The notes: a model not told the origin generated them from the sequence alone. DNA of 64,000 nt from Methylocella silvestris BL2 (GCF_000021745.1 NC_011666.1:3375001-3439000); one strand, 5' to 3'; shown: positions 25,501 to 33,952, numbered from the stretch's first letter. Numbers and translations: made by a program.

Positions 25501-26742
25501 TCAACGCGTGCCGGTGAAAGTCCAAGGCATGTTGCCCTTCCAATCTTTAGGTCCGCGTGACCACTGCATGCGCTCCAGGATCGCGGTGATGCGGTTTTGA
25601 TCGGCCCGACTATTTCGCTGTGTCTCGATGCCCAGCGCCTCTCTGGCGATCTGGCCGACCAAGACTGATCGCTTATCGCGCAGCCATGCCGCTATGGTTT
25701 CCTCCCAAGCGTCTGTTTCGAATCGGGCTTCCTGTTGCGGCTTAATGTGCCGAAGTTCGAATTGAGCGTCAGGCCACCACTTCGCACCTGCTCGGTAGAG
25801 ATGGACGGCTTCGGCGAAGAGCTGGTCGCGGTCGTGGGCGAGCGCTTCTGTGTCGATCGCGCCTACCTTGACTGGCCAGAAGCGTCGCCCCCCGGTTTCA
25901 TCGCGGAGATAAGCCGCCTTGTTTGTAGAGCCGATGAAAAGACACTGCCTCGGCTCGACGACTTCCTTCCGACCGAAGGCCGGACGGTAGCGCTCCGTCT
26001 GTCGGCTGATGAACGCCTTCAACGCCGCACTCTCGGCGCGGCTCATAGCCGACATTTCGGCGATCTCGATGAGCCACTTTCCGCGAAGATGCTGATCGAC
26101 GTCCTTACCGCTCGTAACGTCGGGGAGGCTATCGGAAAACCACGGGCCGCCCAGGATGGCGCAGGCGGTCGATTTGCGTGCCCCCTGCGGACCTTCCAGC
26201 ACGACCATATAATCAGCCTTACAGCCTGCCTGAAAGATCCGCGCGACCATGGCGATGAGAAACAGCCGGCCGATGCCCTCGATGTAGGACGATGGCTCAA
26301 CGCCGAGATAATACGATAGCCATTTGTCGACGCGGGCGCGCCCGTCCCAGATCGTACCGGACAGATAGTCACGCACCGGATGAAACGCACATTCTTCCGC
26401 GCGGAGGTCGACCGCTTGATGAACAGTGTCCTTTCCGATCTTTGGCAGGCCGGTTCGCTGCATCCACTCCTGCACCTGTGACACGTCCGCATCACGCGCT
26501 GGCCGGGGGAGGGTATCGTCTCCGTTTGCGGGCGCCGATCCGCCAAGGACAGGCAGAGGTTTGACGAGCACCACGGCGCGCAGCATTTCGTCCAGATGGA
26601 AGCAATTGGCGATCTGCGGCGCATTGCGCAGCGCGGCCATCGCGGACGCAAGGTTCGGGACGATCTTGCCATTCTCATCGCGGCAGGCATGTGTCAGCCA
26701 ATCTTCCTCGCGGGCAGGAAACGCGCGGGCGGCCACGGTCAT
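25501..26742 (-). CDS. VapE-family primase/helicase (virulence-associated E)
   Basis: The 413-residue protein has the virulence-associated E core. VVLEGPQGARKSTACAIL is the Walker A (GPQGARKST), LIEIAEMSAMSRAE the Walker B region, KAFISRQTERYRPAFGR the conserved VapE block, and LFIGSTNKAAYLRDETGGRRFWPV the sensor region. VapE-type proteins are superfamily 3-like helicases with roles in replication of prophages and phage-inducible islands. The N-terminal 100 residues may hold a partial primase-type region, but no clear catalytic primase motif is seen. It overlaps the upstream small gene by 4 bases and is convergent with the HExxH gene. Confidence 0.85.
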   Translation of the reverse strand: MTVAARAFPAREEDWLTHACRDENGKIVPNLASAMAALRNAPQIANCFHLDEMLRAVVLVKPLPVLGGSAPANGDDTLPRPARDADVSQVQEWMQRTGLPKIGKDTVHQAVDLRAEECAFHPVRDYLSGTIWDGRARVDKWLSYYLGVEPSSYIEGIGRLFLIAMVARIFQAGCKADYMVVLEGPQGARKSTACAILGGPWFSDSLPDVTSGKDVDQHLRGKWLIEIAEMSAMSRAESAALKAFISRQTERYRPAFGRKEVVEPRQCLFIGSTNKAAYLRDETGGRRFWPVKVGAIDTEALAHDRDQLFAEAVHLYRAGAKWWPDAQFELRHIKPQQEARFETDAWEETIAAWLRDKRSVLVGQIAREALGIETQRNSRADQNRITAILERMQWSRGPKDWKGNMPWTFTGTR

Positions 26743-27029
26743 TCGGCGGCCTCCGTTACGTCGGACTGTTCATGCTCTGCGGCGCAGGCGGCGCGCTCAA
26801 GCTCGGTTAGATCATTTGCGAACCGAACCGCGGCCTTGAAGTGACCGACGCCACCCTTCAGGGCGTAGCCCAAACCAAAGGCGTCGCCGGTCTCGGCGAA
26901 CATCAACGCGATGTTGATCTGGATCGCCGCTTGCTCAAGCTGGTTGGCAATCTCATCGAAATGCAGAACGCGAGTGACGCGCGCGACCATGGTGGGGTCG
27001 CGCGGCAGCTGAGGTGAGGGCGCGTTCAT
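26739..27029 (-). CDS. Small protein in the replication operon of element 1
   Basis: The 96-residue, mainly helical protein has a central RVLHFDEIANQLEQAAIQIN and an acidic C-terminus (ELERAACAAEHEQSD). It is coupled by 4-base overlaps to both VapE and the upstream small gene. No family is recognised. Confidence 0.55.
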   Translation of the reverse strand: MNAPSPQLPRDPTMVARVTRVLHFDEIANQLEQAAIQINIALMFAETGDAFGLGYALKGGVGHFKAAVRFANDLTELERAACAAEHEQSDVTEAAE

Positions 27030-27229
27030 GCCGGCCTCCTCTCGAAGGCGAGAGCGGCAATCAGTCGAGCGCGGCTCGAAGTTATTCCGAAGCGACTCGC
27101 GACAAAAAAGCTCTGGAAATCAGAGAGCGATGATGTTAGATCTCGGGTGTTGATCGCTTGGCCGTGAGCAACATTCCCGAGGGCTCCGCCGTTCGCACCG
27201 GCTGGAGCTCTCGATGTTTTTGAAGCCAT
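27026..27229 (-). CDS. Small hypothetical protein of element 1
   Basis: The 67-residue protein has a low-complexity N-terminus (SKTSRAPAGANGGALG) followed by SSLSDFQSFFVASRFGITSSRARLIAALAFE, which resembles a short helical HTH-like segment. It lies between the AlpA-like gene and the 26739 gene with a 4-base overlap. Function unknown. Confidence 0.5.
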   Translation of the reverse strand: MASKTSRAPAGANGGALGNVAHGQAINTRDLTSSLSDFQSFFVASRFGITSSRARLIAALAFERRPA

Positions 27230-27233
27230 TTAT

Positions 27234-27440
27234 TTACGCTGCGGCCTCCGCTTCAGTAGCGGTCGCCTGCTCGCGAGCCCGCCGCCAGTCGGCTGCGGCT
27301 TCCTTGGTGATTAGCACGCGCTTGCCGACGTGCATCACGCGCGGGCCAACGCCTGCTTTCTGAAGATTGAAATAGGTTGACTTCGAGATGCGATGGCGGT
27401 CGCAAAACTGCTCGATGTCGTAGACGTCCTGTTGTTCCAT
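27234..27440 (-). CDS. AlpA-like/MerR-type HTH protein (candidate excisionase or activator)
   Basis: The 68-residue protein holds one winged HTH: IEQFCDRHRISKSTYFNLQK (helix-turn-helix) then GVGPRVMHVGKRVLITKEAA (wing) and ADWRRAREQ. This is the AlpA/excisionase pattern of small regulators beside integrases, and such proteins promote excision or activate the replication operon. The start is ATG 27440, preceded by GGTGGAGC. In-frame codons upstream overlap non-protein-like sequence. It heads the leftward operon that contains VapE. Confidence 0.75.
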   Translation of the reverse strand: MEQQDVYDIEQFCDRHRISKSTYFNLQKAGVGPRVMHVGKRVLITKEAAADWRRAREQATATEAEAAA

Positions 27441-27502
27441 AAGTTTAGCTCCACCCATACACTCTTCATTGAATGTGGGTGGATAGTGCCACGGCTCCGA
27501 CC

Positions 27503-28123
27503 TCAAGAAATGGGGATTAAAAGGCCGATAAATTCGGGCCATCGTACGGCGTCTGCTCTATTGGTATCCATATCTGCCCGCCGTGCCTTGAAATACGGTA
27601 GGAGCCGCTTTTCGAAATATTCGGCCTCACCAGCGAAGCTTGCCGCTTGAGCCGCAACGTCGATCTGCGCGGCATCGCCCTTTATGGCGACTCCAATCGC
27701 GAACGCCATGCTCGCTAGCCAAGTCGTATCGTCTAAGTCTTGCGCCTTTGATATTCTGTGTGACTTGCGCTTTATGTCGGCAGCAAACGGTGCAAACGCA
27801 TCTCGCTGTTCGATATTCTCTCTGCCGCGCGGGGGCACAGCTAGTGCGACAAGGACTTTTCCTCCGGCGTGCAGGGACCTAAGGTTTGCAGGGTCATTAA
27901 TCGGCATACCGAATTGGATGGTCGCCAAGGTCTTTGCAACTTTTCTTCGCGACATACTCTTTTCATTTTGGACAATCGCGCCCGCTGCTCGATAGAGAGC
28001 TATCAGATACCGGTCGGGATCGTCTCGCACACGCAAGGAAGGCCGTCCTATTTTCTTCGGCTGTTCCGTGTTCCCCGCTTTTCGGGGACGGCCTCGTGGC
28101 CGTCCGGTCGGTTTCGTTACCAT
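27503..28123 (-). CDS. Hypothetical protein with AT-hook N-terminus
   Basis: The 206-residue protein starts MVTKPTGRPRGRPRKAGN, a clear AT-hook (GRPRGRPRK), with a second GRPSLR element. The remainder is helical with a RDDPDRYLIALYRAAGAI block and LDDTTWLASMAFAIGVAIKG. AT-hooks bind the minor groove of AT-rich DNA, so a DNA-binding role is reasonable. It starts 5 bases after the integrase stop and probably shares its transcript. No named family is recognised. Confidence 0.65.
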   Translation of the reverse strand: MVTKPTGRPRGRPRKAGNTEQPKKIGRPSLRVRDDPDRYLIALYRAAGAIVQNEKSMSRRKVAKTLATIQFGMPINDPANLRSLHAGGKVLVALAVPPRGRENIEQRDAFAPFAADIKRKSHRISKAQDLDDTTWLASMAFAIGVAIKGDAAQIDVAAQAASFAGEAEYFEKRLLPYFKARRADMDTNRADAVRWPEFIGLLIPIS

Positions 28124-28127
28124 CGGA

Positions 28128-29414
28128 TCAGTTCGCCTTGGTCGATTTATGAAGTAACGCCACGTTCGTCTGCTGCACCGTTCCGAACGTCGGCGCAAAT
28201 TGCCGGATCTGATCGGCGACATAGGACGGCGCGAGGTGCGCGTAATGCTTCTCCGTCATCCGCGAATCAGCGTGACCTAAGTTCTTCGCCACGACCGGCA
28301 TCGGCACGCCGCCCATGACATTGTGACTCGCCGCGGTGTGGCGGAGGATATGAAAGCCCGCCTTGGCGATCTTGGCGGCCTTGCAGGCCTCAGCCATCGG
28401 CCGGATCTGATGCGACGCGCCCCATGGAGCGCCATCGGCCCTCGAAAGCATCAAAGCGTTGGTCGGCCGGCCGGCAGTTAGCTGACGGAAGAAACCTTGT
28501 CCTTCCTCGGTCAAGACGACGTGCCGCGCCTTGCCCGATTTACTCTGCCCGACGAAGACGGTCCCGGCGTCTGGATTGAAATCGCCGACCTGCAGGCGAC
28601 ATAGCTCGCCGTATCGGCAGCCGGTGAACAGCGCGGCATTGACCAGCGATCGAAACTCGCCCTGAGCCGCATTAACAAGCCTCCGGACCTCATCCTGGGT
28701 GAAATAGCGCACCCTCGGCGCATCGACCTCGCGGAAAGGCTGGATGGTCCGCCATACGGTGTCCGAAGTGATCTTGCCCGAACGGAAACCTTGATTGAGC
28801 GCGGCTCGCAGGATCGTCAGCGTCCGATTGGCGCTGGCGCGGCGTCGACGCTTTTCATCATCGGTCTTCGGCTTGGCCAGTGCTCTCGACACTGTTCCGG
28901 CCTTGCCGCGGACATTGCGCGGACTGTCGGCGAGGGCCTTCAGCCATTTCTGGATCGCTTCCTGTGTCAGATCGGATGCCAGCATGGCGCCGAAAGCCGG
29001 GCGGATATGGTTTTCGATCCGATTGCGAGAGTCGGAAACCGATTTCGAATGCTGAGCCTCGGCTTGCTTGAGATAGGCGTCGAGGACCGTCGAGATCGTG
29101 ATCGGCGCCGCGCCGCTGGCTTCCTGACGCCGGGCTTTGGCGATCTCTCTCGCTTTGGCCTGGGCCTCATTGAAGGTGAGGATGTCTTTTCCATCGGCGT
29201 CGTCGCGATCGTCCGCAACGGCGATGGTCTCCACCTCGTACTTCTCGTTTCCGAGATAGCGCCGCATAACCCATTTGCCGCCGTGCCGCCCTTTCCGATA
29301 GCCGAGGTGCAGAAGCCCGGCGTCGAGCGAGCGATAATAGGGCTTGCCGGAAGCCTTCAGTTTTTCACGCGAAGCACGGGACCCGAGGGCGTTGTCGCGA
29401 ACGTTTTTTGCCAT
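28128..29414 (-). CDS. Tyrosine recombinase (integrase) of element 1
   Basis: The 428-residue integrase has an N-terminal arm/core-binding region with the RYLGNEKYEVETIAVADD and TFNEAQAKAREIAKARR pattern of P4-type integrases. The catalytic domain has TGCRYGELCRLQVGDF (Arg I), HILRHTAASHNV (His-x-x-Arg) and GHADSRMTEKHYAHL (Tyr nucleophile). ATG 29414 is used (MAKNVRDNALGSR). An ATG at 29528 would run into the repeat region. Its start faces the 66-bp repeat at 29553, the expected layout, and GTCCAAT-type repeats lie between. Confidence 0.92.
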   Translation of the reverse strand: MAKNVRDNALGSRASREKLKASGKPYYRSLDAGLLHLGYRKGRHGGKWVMRRYLGNEKYEVETIAVADDRDDADGKDILTFNEAQAKAREIAKARRQEASGAAPITISTVLDAYLKQAEAQHSKSVSDSRNRIENHIRPAFGAMLASDLTQEAIQKWLKALADSPRNVRGKAGTVSRALAKPKTDDEKRRRRASANRTLTILRAALNQGFRSGKITSDTVWRTIQPFREVDAPRVRYFTQDEVRRLVNAAQGEFRSLVNAALFTGCRYGELCRLQVGDFNPDAGTVFVGQSKSGKARHVVLTEEGQGFFRQLTAGRPTNALMLSRADGAPWGASHQIRPMAEACKAAKIAKAGFHILRHTAASHNVMGGVPMPVVAKNLGHADSRMTEKHYAHLAPSYVADQIRQFAPTFGTVQQTNVALLHKSTKAN

Positions 29415-29429
29415 GGCGAAAACCTGCCT

Positions 29430-29469
29430 GTCCAAAGTCTGTCCAATATATCGGGGAAATGTCCAATAG
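29430..29469 (+). promoter_or_regulatory. Right arm-type integrase sites of element 1
   Basis: GTCCAAAGT (29430-29438), GTCCAATAT (29441-29449) and GTCCAATAG (29461-29469) lie between the integrase start and the attachment repeat. The first two are 11 bases apart, exactly as in the pair at 11171/11182 near the left end. They may also overlap the integrase promoter and allow autoregulation. Confidence 0.65.
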
Positions 29470-29552
29470 ACAATGGTGCAGCGGTGTGCATTAGATATAC
29501 GTGATAACAACGACTTATTGAAGCGCAATGGACCGAAATGGAGCGCTTCTTT

Positions 29553-29618
29553 GCCCTTTCACGGCGAAAACAGGGGTTCGATTCCCCTTGGGCGCGCCAA
29601 CGAAATCAATCAGTTAGC
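29553..29618 (+). repeat. Central attachment repeat: attR of element 1 and left end of element 2
   Basis: A perfect 66-bp copy of the tRNA-Glu 3' half and flank (see 11085-11150). The 5' half of the tRNA is missing, so this is not a functional tRNA. Because a second element with its own integrase ends at another copy (51209-51265), this repeat is shared between two tandem insertions. Confidence 0.95.
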
Positions 29619-29633
29619 TTGTTTTTGAGCTTC

Positions 29634-29657
29634 GTCTCACACAGCCGTCTCACACAG
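29634..29657 (+). promoter_or_regulatory. Left arm-type integrase sites of element 2
   Basis: GTCTCACACAG occurs at 29634-29644 and 29647-29657. The same 11-mer recurs at 51106-51116 near the right end, with a near copy GTCTCACAGAG at 51094-51104. Tandem copies at both termini, 12-13 bases apart, are expected for arm sites of the integrase at 49803-51086. Confidence 0.7.
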
Positions 29658-30054
29658 GGAATTTGCTTCCTTGAGCGTCGCAGGCTTCCAACCCCGTGCG
29701 CTTGAACCTTACTTTTGAGCGTGACGGATAAGGGGAGTCGACGCATATTGCGCTTGGCTGCATCTTGACGAGCGCCAGATCGCGAGCACAAATGCGCGTG
29801 GATGCCCGCCCAAGATGGGACTCTTTGGCCCAAAACGCGATCGTGTGCGACACGTCACACGGTAAAAGTTTAGGCAAAGGTAATGAAATACCCTCTTGCG
29901 TCATACTACGCCTACCCCTATCGTAGGTACGCTTTCGAGGGTTGACAGCAGATATTTTTCTGATAGAGCGCACGGCGCAGTTTGACTCGGAAACTTTCTC
30001 TCCCGTCTGGAGTTCAGGTTGGGAGCTCGAATTGTGTTTGTTGAGGAGCGAGCA
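29658..30054. other. Left end of element 2, no supported gene
   Basis: Short frames on the minus strand cover this stretch, but none has a ribosome binding site or protein-like composition. It presumably contains the promoter for the small gene at 30055. Confidence 0.4.
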
Positions 30055-30255
30055 ATGGAACGATATCCGGAATGCAAAAAGCTCGCTGCCCGCTTTGAAA
30101 AGATGGCGGCGGCTGGGCTTCTGGACGTGAAATTTTACGTCAGTGATCCGCATGAGTTGACGGCTGAAGGGCTCTGCGCTGACGTCAACGCTTTATATGA
30201 AGCCGTCGATGGAGGGAAAGCGAAGCTGCTTTCTCTTGAAGGTTGTGATAAATAG
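30055..30255 (+). CDS. Small conserved protein of mobile elements
   Basis: The 66-residue protein (starting MERYPECKKLAARFEKMAA, then LLDVKFYVSDPHELTAEGLC and DVNALYEAVDGGKAK) belongs to a short family found beside ImmA-like genes in Rhizobiales elements. GAGGAG ends 6 bases before the ATG. Function unknown. A terminator follows at 30282. Confidence 0.65.
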   Translation: MERYPECKKLAARFEKMAAAGLLDVKFYVSDPHELTAEGLCADVNALYEAVDGGKAKLLSLEGCDK

Positions 30256-30281
30256 CCTTTCCAAATAAGTTACCGTTCTAT

Positions 30282-30312
30282 AAAAGGTCTCGTTCATTCG
30301 AGGCCTTTTTTG
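30282..30312 (+). terminator. Rho-independent terminator
   Basis: An 11-bp stem (30282-30292 with 30299-30309, one T-G pair) around a 6-base loop is followed by further T residues. It separates the small gene at 30055 from the ImmA-like gene, which begins immediately downstream. Confidence 0.8.
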
Positions 30313-30324
30313 TTGGATTCAGTA

Positions 30325-30930
30325 ATGGTTTTGGACGGCAAGATTGCGGTAACGGTATTTAAAAAAGTCCGCCAAGCGCGTCATGAGATCAAAGCGTATT
30401 GTATAGCGCCAGATCAACCAGTCATCCCGCTTGGGGAACTTAAGAGAATCGTTGGCCAAATGTATCACCTGGCCATCAATGTTCATGAGCTTCCCTATAA
30501 AAGCGACCGTGTGAAAGGGCTCATGGAGCGTTACATTGATCGCGTAACAATCTATGTTAAAGAAGATTTAGATGAATATTGGAAGCGCTTCACAGTCGTG
30601 AAAGAGCTCTGCCATGTTATGAATGATGAGCCGGACGATTGGTCGTATGAGGGCGTAAACACCTTAAAGAATCTACTGACGGAGTACACTTTGCACCAAG
30701 ACTCCGCGGCGTCGCGTGCATCTCAATCAGAAATCTTTGCGGAAATCGCCGCCGTCGAACTCTTGTACCCCTTCGAACAGCGAGCGATAGACATTAACGG
30801 CGGCTCAGGTAAACCCATTGCCGAAATTGCGCGGTGGTACCACCTTCCCGAGCTGATTGTGAGTCGATCCCTCCTCGAAGGTTATCACGGTACGGTGGCT
30901 GAGATTTGGGGCCTCGTTGGATCAGAGTAG
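30325..30930 (+). CDS. ImmA/IrrE-like protein with a degenerate zinc motif
   Basis: The 201-residue protein resembles the ImmA/IrrE metallopeptidases that cleave phage or stress repressors. RFTVVKELCHVMND stands where RFTxAHELGHxxxH is expected, and FAEIAAVELLYPFEQR matches the downstream E-x-x-A-x-x-F-A-x-x-L-L-x-P segment. The first zinc-binding His is replaced by Lys (KELCH), so proteolysis is doubtful. A sensor or regulatory role is more likely. It begins 13 bases after a terminator, so it must have its own promoter in or after that region. ATG 30325 is the probable start. Confidence 0.7.
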   Translation: MVLDGKIAVTVFKKVRQARHEIKAYCIAPDQPVIPLGELKRIVGQMYHLAINVHELPYKSDRVKGLMERYIDRVTIYVKEDLDEYWKRFTVVKELCHVMNDEPDDWSYEGVNTLKNLLTEYTLHQDSAASRASQSEIFAEIAAVELLYPFEQRAIDINGGSGKPIAEIARWYHLPELIVSRSLLEGYHGTVAEIWGLVGSE

Positions 30931-31038
30931 ACCTTGTCCTCCCGACATCAAGCGAAGCAAGTGCCCGGGCAACGATCGGCAATCGGACCTCGACGTCGGC
31001 GCCTTTGACGCGGTCGCCTAAACAGCTTCGATCTGATC

Positions 31039-31632
31039 ATGTGCAACGACTATGAGCAACATGTCGCCTGGAAGGCGTATTGCCAGATGATGCAGTTGCT
31101 TGAGTGGGGCATACCCGCCCGCCAGAGCGACGCAGACTTGCCGCAGGCCGACGACGTGCGGATCACCGACTTAGCCCCCGTCGTGCGAGCGGCCGGCGCC
31201 GACGTCGAGCTTGTCCCAATGAGTTTCGGGTTTCCGCCTGCCACGCCGCGCGGCGGACCCGTTTTCAATTTCAGGTCGGAGGGGCGCAGCTTTGCGAACA
31301 CCAACAGATGCCTCATCCCCGCGTCGGCGTTCTTCGAGTTTACGGGGAGCAAGTCGCCGAAGACCAAGCATCGCTTCACGCTGAGAGACGCTCCGTTCAT
31401 GGCCATTGCCGGCATATGGCGCGAGCAGAAGGGAAATCAGCCGCCGGCCTTTTCGATGCTTACGACCGCGCCGGGAGCCGACGTTGAATCCATCCATAAC
31501 CGCCAGATCGTCGTGCTTCACCCGGCAGATTGGAAGGCGTGGATTTATCTGCAAAGGCCGGAGGCTGAACTCCTGCAACCGCTGCCGGCGGGCTCGCTGA
31601 GCGTCGAGACGGTGCGAGTCGGGCGGGGATAG
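31039..31632 (+). CDS. SRAP/HMCES-family protein (SOS response-associated peptidase)
   Basis: The 197-residue protein begins MCNDYEQ. Cys2, exposed by Met removal, forms the thiazolidine crosslink with abasic sites in single-stranded DNA. Family motifs follow: FNFRSEGRSF (Asn-x-R-x-E), NRCLIPASAFFEF (catalytic Glu side) and IHNRQIVVLHPADWKAWI (His). The last is HDRMP in typical members, so the loop is slightly divergent. SRAP proteins protect abasic sites, and here it accompanies a DNA ligase as element cargo. A relic of the same gene lies in element 1 at 15547. Confidence 0.9.
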   Translation: MCNDYEQHVAWKAYCQMMQLLEWGIPARQSDADLPQADDVRITDLAPVVRAAGADVELVPMSFGFPPATPRGGPVFNFRSEGRSFANTNRCLIPASAFFEFTGSKSPKTKHRFTLRDAPFMAIAGIWREQKGNQPPAFSMLTTAPGADVESIHNRQIVVLHPADWKAWIYLQRPEAELLQPLPAGSLSVETVRVGRG

Positions 31633-31773
31633 CAACAGGCTGTGTGTAGAGTGCGCTATATCGGCGTGCCAATTCTTGGGACAGGGTGCCAAGACAAGGC
31701 GCCAACAACTGCCGGGTCGGTTTAGACTCTCAACTCGCCAGTGCGTGATGATCCTTTATTGGAGAGGGCAAAA

Positions 31774-32493
31774 GTGATTAAGTATTTCTTCTGTACGGCG
31801 CTCGCCCGCGTAAGGGCGTTTTTGAACTGCTGCTTTTTGCTCGGACAGCGGGTGGTCCGTTTCGCAAGGGAGAACGACGGTCTATTCACAGCAACATCAA
31901 CGATTGCGCTGGCATTCTTCACTCTCGGCCTCTGGTGGTCGACGGAAAAACTGTGGACCGCTGGAGAGAAGCAATTATCCCTCGCTCGCGACGCATTTGT
32001 TGCCGGCCAGAGAGCATGGCTTGGCCCATCTGATGCGGCAATTGAGCCGTTGCAGTTAAAGCAGCCAGTTCGGGGCGTATTTGTTTATCAAAACGGGGGC
32101 CATCAACCAGCCCTTCACTCCATCGGAGTGAAGGGCTTAATTTTTAGTAAAGAGGAATGGTTAGACCAAAGATCAGGCGATCCTCTTCGTAAATTGCAAC
32201 AGCAGTGTTTCAGCTCAATTCCTGAAAGCTCGAAACTTGCCTACCCGTCAATTAATTATTCCCTATTATTCGATTCAGAAAAATTGCAAGAAACCGATAA
32301 ATTTTCAACTAGTCAAGCTATGATCGACGGCAACAGCGTAATAGCCTTCGTTGGCTGCATAGCGTATGTGGGCTTTCACGAGCCCTCTATTGTAAACATA
32401 AATCACGCATCGTTTTGTTTCTACTATCAGTCTGGAGTTACGCCGAGCCCGACGCACTTAAGTATTTGTAATATCGCCAACTTCGGCGATTGA
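31774..32493 (+). CDS. Membrane-anchored hypothetical protein
   Basis: The 239-residue protein starts at GTG 31774, with GGAGAGG ending 6 bases upstream. It has a hydrophobic N-terminus (about 2-25), a second hydrophobic helix near residues 38-56 (TSTIALAFFTLGLWWS), a helical stretch (WTAGEKQLSLARDAFVAGQR) and a soluble, beta-rich C-terminal domain with several cysteines. This layout (two helices, a short coiled coil, then an extracytoplasmic or cytoplasmic domain) occurs in many uncharacterised membrane proteins of mobile elements. The GC content is lower than in its neighbours. No family is recognised. Confidence 0.55.
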   Translation: MIKYFFCTALARVRAFLNCCFLLGQRVVRFARENDGLFTATSTIALAFFTLGLWWSTEKLWTAGEKQLSLARDAFVAGQRAWLGPSDAAIEPLQLKQPVRGVFVYQNGGHQPALHSIGVKGLIFSKEEWLDQRSGDPLRKLQQQCFSSIPESSKLAYPSINYSLLFDSEKLQETDKFSTSQAMIDGNSVIAFVGCIAYVGFHEPSIVNINHASFCFYYQSGVTPSPTHLSICNIANFGD

Positions 32494-32770
32494 GAAAGCC
32501 TCCCACTGCATTCCCTTCGCTTCCAATTCGCGGCAAACCACAAGCTCTGTGCTGACGCCGTCGCGCATTTCGATGCACGCGGTGCCGCGCCGTCCGGCCT
32601 CGGCTGTGCGGCTGAGATTGCCTCGCGCGCTTGCTCAATGACCAACACCATAATTCCGACAGTCAAGCGATTGCCGTTCGGCATATCAACGGCGAGAAAA
32701 TCGACGCCAGGGGTGTTGGCGTGCCCCGCGCTGCCCTCCACGAATGCTCTCGCCGTTAACCAAAATCTGA
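32459..32770 (-). pseudogene. Frameshifted small conserved gene
   Basis: The minus strand reads TPGVDFLAVDMPNGNRLTVG and EQAREAISAAQ in one frame. Near 32585 the protein-like sequence moves to another frame: CIEMRDGVSTELVVC, then AKGMQWEAFSIAEVGDITNT and a stop. Together these make a plausible protein of about 105 residues interrupted by a frameshift. The 3' end overlaps the convergent membrane-protein gene by about 35 bases. The call rests on composition only. Confidence 0.4.
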
Positions 32771-32812
32771 AGATTTTACGGCGAACCGACCTAAGAGCGT
32801 ATTCTGGCCAGC

Positions 32813-33823
32813 ATGGCCAAGTCCCCGCCAGCAAAGCCGCGCTCGATCAGCTGCAAGACAGATGTCGTCGCGGATGGGTTGAGGAGTCGGCCGCTTGTCT
32901 CGGCTGATCCGACAGTCCCCCAGCTCTTCGATGCGCCGCTGCCGGGCTGGATCGCGCCCTGTTTGCCGACGCTCGTCCCCAAGCCGCCGGCCGGCGAAGA
33001 ATGGGTTCACGAAATCAAATGGGACGGCTATCGGGTTTCAGCTTACGTCGAGCCAGGCGCCGTCACGATCCGCACGCGCAACGGCTATGATTGGACGGCG
33101 AGATTTCCGACGATCGCCGCTGCGCTCGGCAAGCTGAAGGTGCGGTCGCTGGTTATCGACGGCGAGGCGAGCGTGCTCGACGAGAAAGGCCGTTCGAGCT
33201 TCGCCGAGCTGCAAGCCGACCTTGCAACGGGCGGCGCGCAACGAGCCGTGCTTTACGCCTTCGATCTGCTTTTCCTCGATGGGGAAGACTGGCGCCAGCG
33301 GCCGCTAGACGAGCGGCGCGGGGCCTTGGCCGGCCTGATCAAGAAAAAGCCGCCGCTGCTTCTCAGCCAGGAATATGCCGGAACTGGCGTCGATTTTTTC
33401 AAGGTCGCTTGCGAGCATGAGCTCGAAGGGATCGTCTCGAAGCGCCTCGACAAGCCTTACCGATCCGGCCGCAGCAAGGATTGGCTGAAGACCAAATGCG
33501 TGCAGAGCGGGGAATTTGTCGTGATCGGCTATCAGCCCTCGTCCGGCGCGGTCCGGGCGCCCCTGGCCAATATCAAGGTCGCGCGATGGGAAGAAGGCGC
33601 GCTGCGCTACGCGGGAGCAGTGGGAACAGGCTTCAGCGAGCGCGTCGCCAGGATGCTGCGCGACAGGCTTGACGGCCTCAGGACGCCGCGCTGTGCGATC
33701 CCAAGGCTCAAGGTTGGGGGCGCAGTTTGGACGAAGCCCGATCTCATCGTTGAGATTGATTATCGCGGCCTCACTGCGGACGGCGAGCTTCGCCATGCGA
33801 GCTTTCGCGGGATCGCAGAATGA
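32813..33823 (+). CDS. ATP-dependent DNA ligase, LigD ligase-domain type
   Basis: The 336-residue stand-alone ligase has the adenylation Lys in HEIKWDGYRV (motif I KxDGxR), VIDGEASVLDEKG (motif III), AFDLLFLDGED (IIIa), EGIVSKRLDKPYRSGRSKDW (IV) and WLKTKC (V), followed by an OB-fold domain ending VEIDYRGLTADGELRHASFRG. It corresponds to the ligase domain of the end-joining enzyme LigD without polymerase or phosphoesterase domains. No Ku gene is present in the window. It lies beside SRAP, giving a small repair cargo module. The first 40 residues are an extension. Confidence 0.9.
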   Translation: MAKSPPAKPRSISCKTDVVADGLRSRPLVSADPTVPQLFDAPLPGWIAPCLPTLVPKPPAGEEWVHEIKWDGYRVSAYVEPGAVTIRTRNGYDWTARFPTIAAALGKLKVRSLVIDGEASVLDEKGRSSFAELQADLATGGAQRAVLYAFDLLFLDGEDWRQRPLDERRGALAGLIKKKPPLLLSQEYAGTGVDFFKVACEHELEGIVSKRLDKPYRSGRSKDWLKTKCVQSGEFVVIGYQPSSGAVRAPLANIKVARWEEGALRYAGAVGTGFSERVARMLRDRLDGLRTPRCAIPRLKVGGAVWTKPDLIVEIDYRGLTADGELRHASFRGIAE

Positions 33824-33952
33824 GCGCCGCCGTACGCAGGCGGGGCCGAAACGGCAGGTCATCCGGATAGGAAATTGCGACCCGCTTGCCGCCGCTGGAC
33901 TCGCTGCGCGCGGCAGACTAGAACATATCAGGAACAAACCTGAGGGCGGGCT

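Larger units (their letters stand above)
11085..29618. mobile_element. Integrated element 1 (prophage-derived or satellite-like, about 18.5 kb) in tRNA-Glu
   Basis: The element is bounded by perfect 66-bp repeats and has its integrase next to the right repeat. Phage-type genes include both terminase subunits, a DUF2213 protein, a baseplate/tail protein, a tape measure protein with a lytic domain, VapE primase/helicase, an AlpA-like HTH protein and an XRE repressor. No portal, major capsid or tail-sheath/tube genes are recognised, so it is defective or a satellite. Cargo at the left end includes exported small proteins, a retropepsin-like protease and a SRAP gene relic. Repeats of GTCCAATAT type lie just inside both ends. 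Confidence 0.9.
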
